From NCBI RefSeq assembly GCF_048323675.1, contig NZ_JBLWFK010000004.1, positions 124,001 through 188,000 of the forward strand: a stretch of DNA of 64,000 nucleotides. Reading direction: 5' to 3'. Origin of the DNA: Mangrovimicrobium sp048323675. GTDB lineage: Bacteria; Pseudomonadota; Gammaproteobacteria; Pseudomonadales; Halieaceae. The number at the start of each line of letters is the position of its first letter. The stretch's first letter is position 1. The notes below the pieces were generated by a model that had not been told where the DNA came from, did not search any database, and saw only the letters and a list, made by a program, of their open reading frames with translations. Shown here one piece after another: positions 27,648 through 36,881 of the stretch. Position numbers and translations under genes: made by a program.

Positions 27648-28076
27648 CTACTGGCCAGCGCTAAACCACCACTCCCCGTCGACAAGTATCCACTTCTCGT
27701 GCAGTTCGCGTTGCATAGCACCTATGGCCCTAGCCGCTGCGGAAGTTTGTTTGGTAGGCCTGGACATGACCCTGACCACCACACTCGCCACAGCCGCCTC
27801 AGGATCATATTCAATGACTTCCAAACCTGTCAACTCCCAGTTCGCTGTATATGAAAACTTTTTGACATACAGCTGTTTAGGAAAAACTTCTCGAAACGCT
27901 GGAGACTCGTATTCCCAGGCTTTGCCCCAATCGTGTGCAATTCTGGCGCGCCAGCGCTCCTCCGCCCGCTGCTCCAGCTTTTCGCGGGAGGCATCCCCGC
28001 TTCCGACCATCGAGTCGGGGGATTTGCCACAGGCACTGACCAGCAATACCAGGGACAACAACATAATTCGCAACAT
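27648..28076 (-). CDS. Small putative lipoprotein, unknown function
   Basis: This 142-residue protein has a lipoprotein signal: MLRIMLLSLVLLVSAC, lipobox LVSAC with Cys16. The mature part is basic and amphipathic (AEERWRARIAHDWGKAWEYESPAFREVF), then beta-rich with ELHEKWILVDGEWWFSAGQ at the C-terminus. This is the pattern of small NTF2-like or DUF4878-like folds, but no family is claimed. It starts with ATG at 28076. A TATAAT (28114-28119, minus) may be its -10 element; no good -35 was found. The 287 bp between this gene and gspD otherwise show nothing. Confidence 0.7.
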   Translation of the reverse strand: MLRIMLLSLVLLVSACGKSPDSMVGSGDASREKLEQRAEERWRARIAHDWGKAWEYESPAFREVFPKQLYVKKFSYTANWELTGLEVIEYDPEAAVASVVVRVMSRPTKQTSAAARAIGAMQRELHEKWILVDGEWWFSAGQ

Positions 28077-28363
28077 ACTGTTTTGCTTACCTATTTAGGC
28101 CCGAAAGGCGGCGATTATACGCGACCCGCCGGGCAATTCCTATGCGTTGGCAAACCGGGAGAATCCGCATTGAAAGTACCCGGCCCCGGTGACCGTGACT
28201 GCGCCTCGCGCGCAAGCGGCGCAAATCGGTCTCAGCTGGCGGTCAATTGCCTCAACCGCATGCCCGAAACAGCGAAGCTCCTGTGACCCCTCACCCGCAC
28301 AATGGGTTTGCGGGCTGTGAAAATTACCGAAGATAACTGCAGTTGCAGGTCATTCTGCGCGGG

Positions 28364-30571
28364 TTATTCCGCCCCGCCTGCCGGGGGCGCCGCAGCGGGG
28401 ACGCTCGCTGCAGGCAGGGGCACCGAGATCAGGTCAAGGTTGCGCACCCTGGAGCGCATTTCCTTGCTCACATCGCGCAGCTCCTGGGCATTGTAGAGGG
28501 CCCGCGGGGTGATGATCACCAGCAACTCCGTACGCCGGGAAGTGCTGTTATCCACGCCGAACAGCGACCCCAGGACGGGAATGTCATGCAACCAGGGCAG
28601 GCCCTGGGAGCCCTCGGTGGTGTTTTCCTGGATCAGGCCGCCGAGTACCACCGATTCGCCCGAGCGCACTGCCACCTTGCTCTGGATATTGCGCTCGAGG
28701 AAATTGCGCTGCCCGGTGGCATCATCAATGGTGCCGACGTCAGTCACCGACTGCTTGACCTCCATGGTCACCAGCCCGCCGGCATTGACCGAGGGTGTCA
28801 CTTCCAGCTTGACGCCGGTGTCCTTGTAGGTGATCGACTGGGTCACCCGGTTGAAATTGTCGTTGCTGCCACTGGAGATCGAATCGAGCGTGCCGGTCTG
28901 GGAGTCGATAATCGGCACCTGCGATCCCACGTGAATGTATGCAGACTGGTTATCCAGCACCATCACCGAGGGGCTGGAAATAATATTGAGCAAGCTATCT
29001 GAAGCCAGGGCATTCAGTATCGCGTTGACGTTGCCACTGCCACTGGATATAACGTAGGAGAAACCCGGAAACACGGAGGACGGCCCGGATGCGTCACCCT
29101 GGTTTACCAGAGTTCCAATCCCCTCGTAGCCATTCCCAAGGGCGCCATTGAAAGTCCATTCCAGCCCGTAGCGGAGCTGGTCCGTCAACGACACTTCCAT
29201 GATGCTGGCTTCGATCAGTATCTGGGTAGCCTCGACATCCAGCTGCTTCAGCGCACTTTCAATAATCCGGTACTGCATCGGCGAGGCGTAGATCATCAGG
29301 GCATTGTTTTCGTCATCCGCCACCACGCGGACATCGGCAACCGCTTCGCGACCGCCCTGGTCCATCTGGAAATTCGCCGAGGAACTGCCCGCGCTGCTGC
29401 TGGCGCCGGAAGTGCCCGACTTGCTGCCGAGACTTTCGGCGCTCATGCCGGGTGCCACCCCACCGGCATCGCCCACCCCGCTGCCGCTGGTGCGGGTCGA
29501 ACCGCTGCCGCCGGCATAAATGCTGTTCAGGAGTTCAGCGAGGCGCTTTGCTGTGGTGTTCTGCACCGGGTAGACATAGAGGCGCGAGTCGTATTCCGAG
29601 TGGTGGGCGTCATCGAGACGGGTGATCCACTGCTGGACGCTGTCGAGGTAGTGCGCCCGCGGTGTGACGATAAGAATGCTGTTGAGGCGCTCCACCGGCA
29701 CCACGCGGATCAGGTTGCGCATGCCGGCCCCTTCCTCCGTGGCGCCCATCATTGCATCGAGGGCCGCAGTCACCTCTTCCACACTGCTGTTCTCCAGCGG
29801 GAACAGGCCCACGGACATACCCTTGAGCTGGTCGACATCGAAGGTGCCAACCATATCCAGCCAGCCATCGATCTGCTCCCGGGTACCTGCCAGCATCAGC
29901 AGGTTGCGGGCGTTGTCGATGCGCACGAAGGCGCTCTCCTCCGCCACCGGGCGAAGAATTTCCGCCATGGCACCGGCGCTGATGTACTGCAGCGGCACGA
30001 TGACCGTTGAATAACCTGCGCCCTGGTCACCCGGATTCGACAGGCTGGGGGCGAGCTTCGAACCCTGGTTGTCACCGGTCACCAGATAGCGGCCATCGGC
30101 GCGCCGCACTATGATCGTGTTGTTGGACTTGAGCAGGGACTCCAGCACTTCCAGAATCTGGTCGCGGGGAATGGGCGTGCGGGTGCGCAGTGTTACCTTG
30201 CCCTGGATCGGGTGGTCGACCACATAGTCCAGCTTGAGGATATCCCCCAGTACCGCGTGGGTGACCTCACTGAGCGGCGCCTGTTCAAAATTGAGGCTGA
30301 CATCGTCACCGACGAATTTCACCGGCTCCTGCTTCGCCGGCAGATTGACCATGCGATCGCTTCCCCGGTAGAGCACCGTTTCACGGCCCTCCGACTGTGC
30401 AGCCTTTTGCCGGGCCAGCTCCTCCGCAGAGGTGGCAAGCGCAGGTGCAGTCGACTCCTGCTCTGCCTGCTTGCCCACCGGCAGCGCGCCAGTGGTGTTC
30501 TGCTCTACCGAGGCGCAGCTGCTCAATATCGCGATACCTAGCGCGCTAAATGCTAGTCGAAGAGTTTTCAT
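28364..30571 (-). CDS. gspD: Type II secretion secretin GspD, lipoprotein form
   Basis: GspD forms the outer-membrane pore of the type II secretion system. The 735 residues begin with a lipoprotein signal (LRLAFSALGIAILSSC, Cys19), then N0 and repeated N1-N3 domains. A Ser/Gly-rich insert lies inside the third repeat (around GGSGSTRTSGSGVGD). The C-terminal secretin domain has VPIIDSQTGTL, VAVRSGESVVLGGLIQ and VPVLGSLFGVD. A lipid-anchored secretin is as in Xanthomonas XpsD and may not need a separate pilotin. The ATG at 30571 was chosen for the signal peptide. It is the last gene of the operon, 40 bp after the GspC-like gene. Confidence 0.93.
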   Translation of the reverse strand: MKTLRLAFSALGIAILSSCASVEQNTTGALPVGKQAEQESTAPALATSAEELARQKAAQSEGRETVLYRGSDRMVNLPAKQEPVKFVGDDVSLNFEQAPLSEVTHAVLGDILKLDYVVDHPIQGKVTLRTRTPIPRDQILEVLESLLKSNNTIIVRRADGRYLVTGDNQGSKLAPSLSNPGDQGAGYSTVIVPLQYISAGAMAEILRPVAEESAFVRIDNARNLLMLAGTREQIDGWLDMVGTFDVDQLKGMSVGLFPLENSSVEEVTAALDAMMGATEEGAGMRNLIRVVPVERLNSILIVTPRAHYLDSVQQWITRLDDAHHSEYDSRLYVYPVQNTTAKRLAELLNSIYAGGSGSTRTSGSGVGDAGGVAPGMSAESLGSKSGTSGASSSAGSSSANFQMDQGGREAVADVRVVADDENNALMIYASPMQYRIIESALKQLDVEATQILIEASIMEVSLTDQLRYGLEWTFNGALGNGYEGIGTLVNQGDASGPSSVFPGFSYVISSGSGNVNAILNALASDSLLNIISSPSVMVLDNQSAYIHVGSQVPIIDSQTGTLDSISSGSNDNFNRVTQSITYKDTGVKLEVTPSVNAGGLVTMEVKQSVTDVGTIDDATGQRNFLERNIQSKVAVRSGESVVLGGLIQENTTEGSQGLPWLHDIPVLGSLFGVDNSTSRRTELLVIITPRALYNAQELRDVSKEMRSRVRNLDLISVPLPAASVPAAAPPAGGAE

Positions 30572-30611
30572 TCCTGTTGGCCTGTTACCCAATTTTTTCG
30601 GTCCCACATTG

Positions 30612-31265
30612 CTAGCGCCGCCCGCCAAGAGTCAGGGTTCGCTCCTTTTCTGGTTCGGCTTTACTGCTTTCACCTGTCGCCGCACCCGTTTTACCGGAGT
30701 CGGACGGCGCAGTTTCCACAAACTCGATAGTGCCCTGCTTCAGGTCCAGCTCCGCGGTGTTGCCATTGCCCTGGAAGACTGCGCGGGTGGGTTCGACGGT
30801 ATCGAGCGTCCACCCGTTGACCGACTCGCCGACCATGATCCGCCGCTCCTTGCCCTTGGCAAGGTAAATGATACCAGCCGACTTTCCGCTGCCAAAAACA
30901 CCGGTCAAGGTAACATCCCTGATCTTGCCCAGTCTGACTTCCGCCGGTTTGTCCTCGACCACCTGAACCGGCTCGGGTTCCGCCTCGGTTACAAGCGACC
31001 GGCGGCTTTCCCAGAACAGCGGGCGGCTACGGATTTCGGCGCGCTGTTCGGCACCAGGCAATTCCGCCGCAGTGGCCGCCACCACCCGCATGGCGTCCGC
31101 GGTGGGTTCCACGGCCCCGGGCATTGCGGGAAACAGCAGTCGCGCCGCCGACCACAGCAATTGGGCCAGCAACAGGACGACCAGCGCCACTACCAGCAGT
31201 TCGACACCGCGCTCGGTGCGCAGTGGGTCCGATTGATCGCGATAGCGCTTCAGCAGATTGTTCAT
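30612..31265 (-). CDS. gspC: Type II secretion inner-membrane protein, GspC/XpsN-like
   Basis: This 217-residue protein has a short cytosolic N-terminus, one transmembrane helix (GVELLVVALVVLLLAQLLW) and a periplasmic homology-region beta domain (KIRDVTLTGVFGSGKSAGIIYLAKGKERRIMVGESVNGWTLDTV). A Pro/Ser/Glu-rich tail follows, with no PDZ or coiled-coil domain. GspC-type proteins link the inner-membrane platform to GspD. Its place directly before gspD at the end of the operon, and its short form, fit the XpsN type more than classical GspC. It overlaps gspM by 4 bp. Confidence 0.8.
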   Translation of the reverse strand: MNNLLKRYRDQSDPLRTERGVELLVVALVVLLLAQLLWSAARLLFPAMPGAVEPTADAMRVVAATAAELPGAEQRAEIRSRPLFWESRRSLVTEAEPEPVQVVEDKPAEVRLGKIRDVTLTGVFGSGKSAGIIYLAKGKERRIMVGESVNGWTLDTVEPTRAVFQGNGNTAELDLKQGTIEFVETAPSDSGKTGAATGESSKAEPEKERTLTLGGRR

Positions 31266-31831
31266 ATCACTGACCTCAGTGACAGCAAGCGCAGGGTGGC
31301 AGTCGCGTCCTGCGCCTCGGGATCACTGTTGCGACGCCCCTGCCGGGCGGGCCAGACTTCCAGCGACTCCACCATCACCAGCGGCTTGAACTGGGCCAGC
31401 TGCGCCAGCGCCTGGTCCAGGCTGGCTATGTCGCCGGACACCGTAAGGCGGATGCCAATGTAATCGAATCGTTCCTCTTCACGCACCGGCAGCACCTGGC
31501 TATCCGCCACAGTGAGGCCCGCATCGCCCATCAGTTTACGCAGTTCGGATTGCAGCGACGCCGCTACCCCGGCCCGGTCCGTGGTCGCGGGATACACCAG
31601 GCGCGCGCGCTGTTGTCGCGCATCCCGGGCCAGCGACTGCAGTTGCTCCTGCACTTCCAGCACGCCCCGCATCCGGGCGAGTCGCGGCTCGATATTGTCG
31701 ATGCTGTCACTGTACTGGGCGCGCCAGCCCCAGGCTGTACTCAGTAGCTTGAGGTACAACAGTAATGGCACCAGCAGGGCGATACCACAAATAGCCGCGC
31801 TGCGACGGTGGGTTTTGACCCAGTCAATCAC
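31262..31831 (-). CDS. gspM: Type II secretion protein GspM-like
   Basis: This 189-residue bitopic protein has a short N-terminus, a transmembrane helix (SAAICGIALLVPLLLYLKLLS), a coiled region (ARMRGVLEVQEQLQSLARDARQQRARL) and a ferredoxin-like periplasmic domain that pairs with GspL in the platform. It starts with GTG at 31831, overlapping gspL by 8 bp. Assignment rests on topology and gene order, as GspM sequences diverge strongly. Confidence 0.78.
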   Translation of the reverse strand: MIDWVKTHRRSAAICGIALLVPLLLYLKLLSTAWGWRAQYSDSIDNIEPRLARMRGVLEVQEQLQSLARDARQQRARLVYPATTDRAGVAASLQSELRKLMGDAGLTVADSQVLPVREEERFDYIGIRLTVSGDIASLDQALAQLAQFKPLVMVESLEVWPARQGRRNSDPEAQDATATLRLLSLRSVI

Positions 31832-32837
31832 TGGCCAACCCCCGCTGGATTTTCAGGTGAAACTGCTCCCGGTTGCTGTTGGGCAGTTTGCGGATCGGGC
31901 TTCCCGCGGTCACTCCAGACCAGGCGTCCTGCTTGGTGAGCAGCTCCATCATCTGCGCCGCGTTCACTGCCTTGCCCTGGATATCCATCTCGCGCCCCTC
32001 TATCGACAGGCGATCGATATAGGCGGAGTCTTCCAGCAGATGGGTCAGTCGCGCCAGTTCCATGTGCGGGTTGGGGTACTGCGAGGAAATTTCGTTGACC
32101 GCCGCTATCAGTTCATTGGAGTCACCCACCACCGAACGCAGGCGCATCGCCTCGGCGGCTTCCTGCCGGGTGGTCTGCTCCAGCGCGCTCAGTCGCTCCA
32201 GCTCCCACTTCTTGCTCCCCGCTCCCGCCAGGACGAGCACGAACAACAGCGCCGCGGCGACCCCGATCATCGAAACCACCCGGAGCAGCCGCTGCCGGTA
32301 CAGGCGTTCCCTCACCGCTTCGCCAAAGCCCCGCACCACCACCAGGCGTTCACCTGCAAGCACCCAGACCTCCTGGGCATGGGCGTCGTGACTGCCGTAG
32401 TGATGGCTGATATAGGTCATGGCGGCACTCAGCGAGACAATGACCAGTTGCACGTAGAGATACTGCTCGTCGCGCGACGCCACCTGCCAACCAACGCCGG
32501 TATCTGCAGAGGCAAAGGGGCTGCTGGCGGCGGCTTCAAGGGCCACCGCACCTTCGAGTTCCGCCTCAACGGCCAATGGAAAACGCAGTTGACGGGTCAG
32601 CGCGAGATCTTCCGGCAGCAGGACGGCCTTGCACTGGGAAGGCGCTGCTTCACAGGCCTTTCCCGCATGGTAATGCTGTTCGCGATCTCCATCGCGCAGG
32701 CACACAACCTCGTCGAGCCGCTCACGCAGGGGAGAGTCATAGGACCAGATAAACTCCCGGAAAGCCGCAGTGATTTGCCGCCCCAGGTTTCGGGTATCGT
32801 AGCCGAACAGTTCCCAGTTCTGCCCCGACTCAAGCAT
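31824..32837 (-). CDS. gspL: Type II secretion protein GspL-like
   Basis: This 337-residue protein has a cytosolic part of about 185 residues with only a reduced actin-like fold, a transmembrane helix (MIGVAAALLFVLVLAGAG), a coiled coil and a periplasmic ferredoxin-like domain of the PilN/GspL type. GspL recruits the ATPase GspE to the membrane. Sequence identity is not obvious, but order, size and topology fit. It overlaps gspM and lies 14 bp after gspK. Confidence 0.78.
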   Translation of the reverse strand: MLESGQNWELFGYDTRNLGRQITAAFREFIWSYDSPLRERLDEVVCLRDGDREQHYHAGKACEAAPSQCKAVLLPEDLALTRQLRFPLAVEAELEGAVALEAAASSPFASADTGVGWQVASRDEQYLYVQLVIVSLSAAMTYISHHYGSHDAHAQEVWVLAGERLVVVRGFGEAVRERLYRQRLLRVVSMIGVAAALLFVLVLAGAGSKKWELERLSALEQTTRQEAAEAMRLRSVVGDSNELIAAVNEISSQYPNPHMELARLTHLLEDSAYIDRLSIEGREMDIQGKAVNAAQMMELLTKQDAWSGVTAGSPIRKLPNSNREQFHLKIQRGLASD

Positions 32838-32851
32838 TGATTATCCCCATT

Positions 32852-33688
32852 TTATATTGCCCCGCTTACTACCCGGGGCGCTTCGTTGCGCAATATCACC
32901 CAGGGCAGCGACGAATCCCGGCTTGACCCCAGCCGCATCCAGCGCCGGCGCAACCAGGTACGTCCGCCATATTCAACCAGCGCATCGACACGGTAAGTAG
33001 AGCTCCCGCCGACCTCAAAGCCGCCCTGCTTCCCCCCGCCACTCGACAGGACCTCACGACGACGCTGCGCCTTTTCAGCCAATTCAGGACTGACACTCTG
33101 CAGTAGCGCAAACAATTCCTGCGGCGCTGCGCTCCAGTCTACTCCGCCGCGCACCCAGTCGCCGGGGATAACAAAATCCCGAATGCCGTCGACCAGCGTC
33201 CGCGTCACCCCATCCACCCGCAACAGGTCTTCAAGCGAGTAGAAACGCTGCGGTTCATCAACCGACCTGCGCTGTGATCTAAGATCGCGCCACTGTACCA
33301 CATTGTTTGCCAGTTCCTGCTCATTGGCGGGCGGTAGTTTGGCAGCATACTGGAACAGGGCGGCAAGAATTTCAGCCGGGGCCGAATTGAGGTCGACAAA
33401 GCCCTCACTCGGGTAAATACGCACCCGGACATCGAGGTCGCCGACGCGCTGCAGCGACTCCGAGACCAGCGGCGCATCGGCACTGGACTGAAACCCTCCG
33501 GATCGATCCAGCATCGCCAGAACCATCGCGCCATCACCCGCCGCGACTGCCTTGGCCCGGGCGAGATGCAGCTGGGCTCCTCCAGTTTCAATACGCGCAT
33601 GGGCAACGATTCCCGCCACCAACAGCGCCATGGCCGCCAGAAACCAGACCACAATCGCCAGCGCTACACCCCGCTGCTGCGCTTTCAT
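32852..33688 (-). CDS. gspK: Type II secretion minor pseudopilin GspK
   Basis: GspK caps the pseudopilus tip with GspI and GspJ. The 278-residue protein has the prepilin-like N-terminus QQRGVALAIVVWFLAAMALLV, in which the residue after the cleavage Gly is Val and the usual Glu5 is missing, as in GspK proteins. The large alpha-helical domain insertion follows (GFVDLNSAPAEILAALFQYA, helix-hairpin-helix-like). ATG at 33688, with 4 bp of overlap with gspJ. Confidence 0.88.
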   Translation of the reverse strand: MKAQQRGVALAIVVWFLAAMALLVAGIVAHARIETGGAQLHLARAKAVAAGDGAMVLAMLDRSGGFQSSADAPLVSESLQRVGDLDVRVRIYPSEGFVDLNSAPAEILAALFQYAAKLPPANEQELANNVVQWRDLRSQRRSVDEPQRFYSLEDLLRVDGVTRTLVDGIRDFVIPGDWVRGGVDWSAAPQELFALLQSVSPELAEKAQRRREVLSSGGGKQGGFEVGGSSTYRVDALVEYGGRTWLRRRWMRLGSSRDSSLPWVILRNEAPRVVSGAI

Positions 33689-34284
33689 CGCGGCACCGCC
33701 GCGATCAGTTCGGGCCAGAACCGATCCTTCGCCTTGATATTCAGCCTCACCAGCGCCGGGGAGAGACTGGTTTCCTCCCAGTCAGATATCCAGTCGCTGT
33801 CGAATTCCTTGCGCACATCCACGGAGAATTCTTCCACCCCGGATACCAGGGTGCGTGAGGGCGCTTTCTCCCACTGCACATCGGTGGCGAGCACCTGCAG
33901 CGGCCCCAGCCAGCGCAACATCAGTTGATCGTCTTCACGGGCCAGGCGTACAACGTAACTGCCGCCGAAGGATTCGCCGAAAAGTATCCGCGTCTTCCAT
34001 TCCAGATAACCATCTCCAGCGCGAAAATAGGTGGAATCCTGTACGCCCCCACCGAGCGTCAACCCGCCGGTGTTACTGCCCACCACCGCCGAGTCGAGCA
34101 GATCCCGCAGGAAACTGCTGACGGTGCGCATCTCATCCACCCTGTCGGTGACCCGCTGCAGGGAGGCCTGGGTATTCCCCAGGGTGCGCATTCCGGTCAC
34201 GGCACCGAGCAATACCAGCGATAGCACCACGAGGGCGACCATCACTTCCACCAGGGTAAAACCGCGAGCGCTTTCAGCGGCCAT
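33685..34284 (-). CDS. gspJ: Type II secretion minor pseudopilin GspJ
   Basis: This 199-residue protein has the type IV prepilin leader AAESARGFTLVEVMVALVVLS: cleavage after Gly, Phe+1 and Glu5 present. A GspJ-type beta domain follows, ending in the LNIKAKDRFWPELIAAVPR region. The frame is open far upstream, but the ATG at 34284 gives the leader directly. It overlaps gspI by 11 bp and gspK by 4 bp. Confidence 0.88.
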   Translation of the reverse strand: MAAESARGFTLVEVMVALVVLSLVLLGAVTGMRTLGNTQASLQRVTDRVDEMRTVSSFLRDLLDSAVVGSNTGGLTLGGGVQDSTYFRAGDGYLEWKTRILFGESFGGSYVVRLAREDDQLMLRWLGPLQVLATDVQWEKAPSRTLVSGVEEFSVDVRKEFDSDWISDWEETSLSPALVRLNIKAKDRFWPELIAAVPR

Positions 34285-34690
34285 CGGACCTCGCCTCCAC
34301 CACGGAGTTGAGCACAACCTCCTTGCGCTTGCTGCCGTCAAACCAGGCGACACCGATCTCGATATCGTGCAAGTGGAAATTGCCCAGCTGGCCGCGCTGC
34401 AGCGGGTGCGGCACCGACTGGACCCGCCACTCGAAGCCACCCGCGGTCTTGCCCGCGTCGCTGACCCCGCCAGCGGGCACCAACTGGTTCTGCGCGAGCA
34501 GCGAGCGCGCCAGCTCGACACCATAGGCGTAGCGTTCGGAAGTCCGGACATTGCGTGTTGCGCCGCCGGCGGCCTGGTACAGCGCCCCGAGCGTCAGGCC
34601 GAGGATGGCGATGGCGACCACCATTTCCAGCAGGGAGAATCCACGCTGGCGTGTCCCGGCTGCGCTTGTGGCGACAAAGGAATTACCCAT
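34274..34690 (-). CDS. gspI: Type II secretion minor pseudopilin GspI
   Basis: This 138-residue protein has the leader TSAAGTRQRGFSLLEMVVAIAILGL (Gly-Phe cleavage site, Glu5). The mature domain has the GspI pattern ERYAYGVELARSLLAQNQL and FHLHDIEIGVAWFDGSKRKEVVLNSVV. The ATG at 34690 is preferred over an upstream alternative at 34726. It overlaps gspH by 8 bp and gspJ by 11 bp. Confidence 0.88.
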   Translation of the reverse strand: MGNSFVATSAAGTRQRGFSLLEMVVAIAILGLTLGALYQAAGGATRNVRTSERYAYGVELARSLLAQNQLVPAGGVSDAGKTAGGFEWRVQSVPHPLQRGQLGNFHLHDIEIGVAWFDGSKRKEVVLNSVVEARSDGR

Positions 34691-35195
34691 CAGTACTCTG
34701 CCTGACACTGCCCATGAGCCAGTCAACGGTCAGGCGCGTGGTCTGCCCCGAGGGTGCAGTGATTTCCACATCCCCCCCTGTCGAACCGCCCTCGGGATAG
34801 AAGCGGATAACCGCTATTCCCTGGCGCATCAATTCCCCGGCCGCGGTCACCCCGAGGGAGAAACCTTCGGGCAATTGCTGGCGATGCTGGTTGAGGCTGA
34901 TGCTGCGGCTGGCCGGTTCAATTTCCACGTCCTGCGCCCTGCCGCTGTCGAGGGCCTCGCGCCGCGCTTCGGTGAAAATCGCCAGCGCGTCGCGCAGCGA
35001 CTCGCGGTACTGCATGGACTGGTACATGCGCTGGGTGCCGGGAATCGAAACGGCCAGCAACAGGGCGACGACCGCAATAGCCACCATTATTTCGAGGAGC
35101 GTGAATCCCCGCTCCCGGATGGCAGGGGAGTTGTGCAGAACAATGCGGCTCCCGGGACAGCGGCCGGCCGGCTCAGCGATCCCAGTTACCCACAT
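34683..35195 (-). CDS. gspH: Type II secretion minor pseudopilin GspH
   Basis: This minor pseudopilin, about 170 residues, has the cleavage and methylation motif RERGFTLLEIMVAIAVVALLLA, followed by a GspH beta-sandwich (AIFTEARREALDSGRAQDVEI, VIRFYPEGGSTGGDVEI). The start is uncertain: ATG codons at 35195 and 35210 both overlap the end of gspG and give long leaders. The ATG at 35195 (MWVTGIAEPAG) is used, giving a leader of about 30 residues. Confidence 0.82.
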   Translation of the reverse strand: MWVTGIAEPAGRCPGSRIVLHNSPAIRERGFTLLEIMVAIAVVALLLAVSIPGTQRMYQSMQYRESLRDALAIFTEARREALDSGRAQDVEIEPASRSISLNQHRQQLPEGFSLGVTAAGELMRQGIAVIRFYPEGGSTGGDVEITAPSGQTTRLTVDWLMGSVRQSTDG

Positions 35196-35616
35196 CCCGA
35201 TCTTCACCATCACCACCCGGCGCCCCGTTCTGGCCATAGGTGAATACGTCCAGCTCCCCGTGCTCGCCGGGATACTTGTAGTGGTACTCACGGCTCCAGG
35301 GGTCCAGCGGTACACCGGATTTCAGGTAGGGACCATTCCAGCCAGAAGCATCGGCGGGCTTTTCCACCAGGGACTGCAGGCCCTGGGCAGTGGAGGGGTA
35401 GCGACCGACATCCAGCTTGTACATCTCGAGGGCCTGTTCGAGGTCGCGAATCTGGATACCCGCGGTCTTGGTCTTGGCCCCGCCCAGGGTGTTGAGCACC
35501 TGGGGACCCACCAGCCCGGCCAGCAAGCCGAGGATCGCGAGTACCACCAGCAGCTCCATCAGGGTAAAACCGGAATTGCGTCGTGCCGCGGGCGCTCTTT
35601 TCTGCTTCAAATACAT
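35173..35616 (-). CDS. gspG: Type II secretion major pseudopilin GspG
   Basis: GspG polymerises into the pseudopilus that pushes substrates through GspD. The 147-residue protein has the prepilin motif RRNSGFTLMELLVVLAILGLLAG and the canonical mature sequence (RDLEQALEMYKLDVGRYPSTAQGLQSLV, GVPLDPWSREYHY, GDGEDRDVGNW) with its calcium-site Asp residues. The ATG at 35616 has AGGA seven bases upstream. It lies 56 bp after gspF. Confidence 0.95.
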   Translation of the reverse strand: MYLKQKRAPAARRNSGFTLMELLVVLAILGLLAGLVGPQVLNTLGGAKTKTAGIQIRDLEQALEMYKLDVGRYPSTAQGLQSLVEKPADASGWNGPYLKSGVPLDPWSREYHYKYPGEHGELDVFTYGQNGAPGGDGEDRDVGNWDR

Positions 35617-35672
35617 TTGCCGTTCCTTGCGCCGGCGCATCACCCTGCACCGGCTGAGTAAAAAATAGCTGG

Positions 35673-36878
35673 CTACATCGCCAGATTGTTGACCGAGAGT
35701 ATCCCCGTCAGGATCGCGATCATGATTATCGCTATTATCAGGCCCATGGATAAAATCAGTACCGGTTCCAACAGGGCCAGTCCGCGTTTTATTCCGGACT
35801 GCACATGCTGGTCGAATACGTCGGCCAGTTCCAGCATCATCTTGTCCAAACTGCCGGATTCTTCACCGACCCGCACCATCTGCACGACCATCGGCGTAAA
35901 CATGCCGGTTTCGTCCAGCGCCACGGACATGCGCTTGCCGGCTTTTACCGCCGGTGGCAATACTTGCAACGACTGCCGCAGTACCCGGTTGTCCACGGTT
36001 TCGATGGCAATGGAAATCGCTTTCAACAAAGACACACCATTGCCCAGCAGAGTTCCCGTGGTGCGGGCGAATTTTGCCACTTCGAACTCGAATACGATAG
36101 GCCCGGCGAAGGGCAGGCCCAACATCCGCCGGTCCAGCGACAAACGCCCCTGCTCGGTTGATGACCAGTTGCGGAAGGCCAGCACGCCACCAAACAGGAG
36201 CAGCGCCAGCAGCCACCACCACGCCTTGATGACCTCGGACACATCGAGAACCATGCGGGTCAGCACTGGCAGGGCATCGCCCATGTCCTCGAACAGGCTC
36301 TCGAACTGGGGAACCACAAAACCCAGCATGAGGGCGATCGCCAGCGAGGCGACCACCGCGAGAATACTCGGGTAAATCAGCGCCGACATCACGCTGTCGC
36401 GGTTGGCGCGGGCATTCTCCAGGTATTCAACCAGGCGATCGAGCACCGCCGACAACTGGCCACTGGCCTCGCCGGAGCGCACCATGTTGATATAGAAGCC
36501 GCCAAACACCCGCTCGTGCTGGGCCAGCGCATCCGACAGCGGCTTGCCACCCTTGACGGCGGCCAGCAGGTCATTGAGCAGGTTATGCAGGGAGGGCTCG
36601 GCGGCCATGTCGATCAGCACCTTGAGCGCCCGATCCAGCGGCAGGCCAGCGCGCAGCAACACCGCCAGCTCGGAGGTCATGGACAACACCGCCTGCCGAC
36701 CGGGCGGCTTGCCGGCATCCCTGCCGCTGGCGGCGGCACTCCCGCCCTGTTCCAGTTTCAGCAGGGTCAGGCCCTGGGCGCGCAACTGGCGCGACGCGAG
36801 CTCCTGGCCCTCCGCTTCGATGACGCCCTCGACGGCCTTGCCGTCGCGCCTGACTGCCCGGTAACTGAACGCAGCCAT
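35673..36878 (-). CDS. gspF: Type II secretion inner-membrane platform protein GspF
   Basis: This 401-residue polytopic protein has the N-terminal AAFSYRAVRRDGKAVEGVIEAEG, two T2SSF domains (about 65-190 and 265-390), and three transmembrane segments, including ILAVVASLAIALMLGFVVPQF and ILSMGLIIAIIMIAILTGIL at the C-terminus. GspF transmits ATPase motion to the pseudopilus. It begins 3 bp after the gspE stop. Confidence 0.95.
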   Translation of the reverse strand: MAAFSYRAVRRDGKAVEGVIEAEGQELASRQLRAQGLTLLKLEQGGSAAASGRDAGKPPGRQAVLSMTSELAVLLRAGLPLDRALKVLIDMAAEPSLHNLLNDLLAAVKGGKPLSDALAQHERVFGGFYINMVRSGEASGQLSAVLDRLVEYLENARANRDSVMSALIYPSILAVVASLAIALMLGFVVPQFESLFEDMGDALPVLTRMVLDVSEVIKAWWWLLALLLFGGVLAFRNWSSTEQGRLSLDRRMLGLPFAGPIVFEFEVAKFARTTGTLLGNGVSLLKAISIAIETVDNRVLRQSLQVLPPAVKAGKRMSVALDETGMFTPMVVQMVRVGEESGSLDKMMLELADVFDQHVQSGIKRGLALLEPVLILSMGLIIAIIMIAILTGILSVNNLAM

Positions 36879-36881
36879 GGA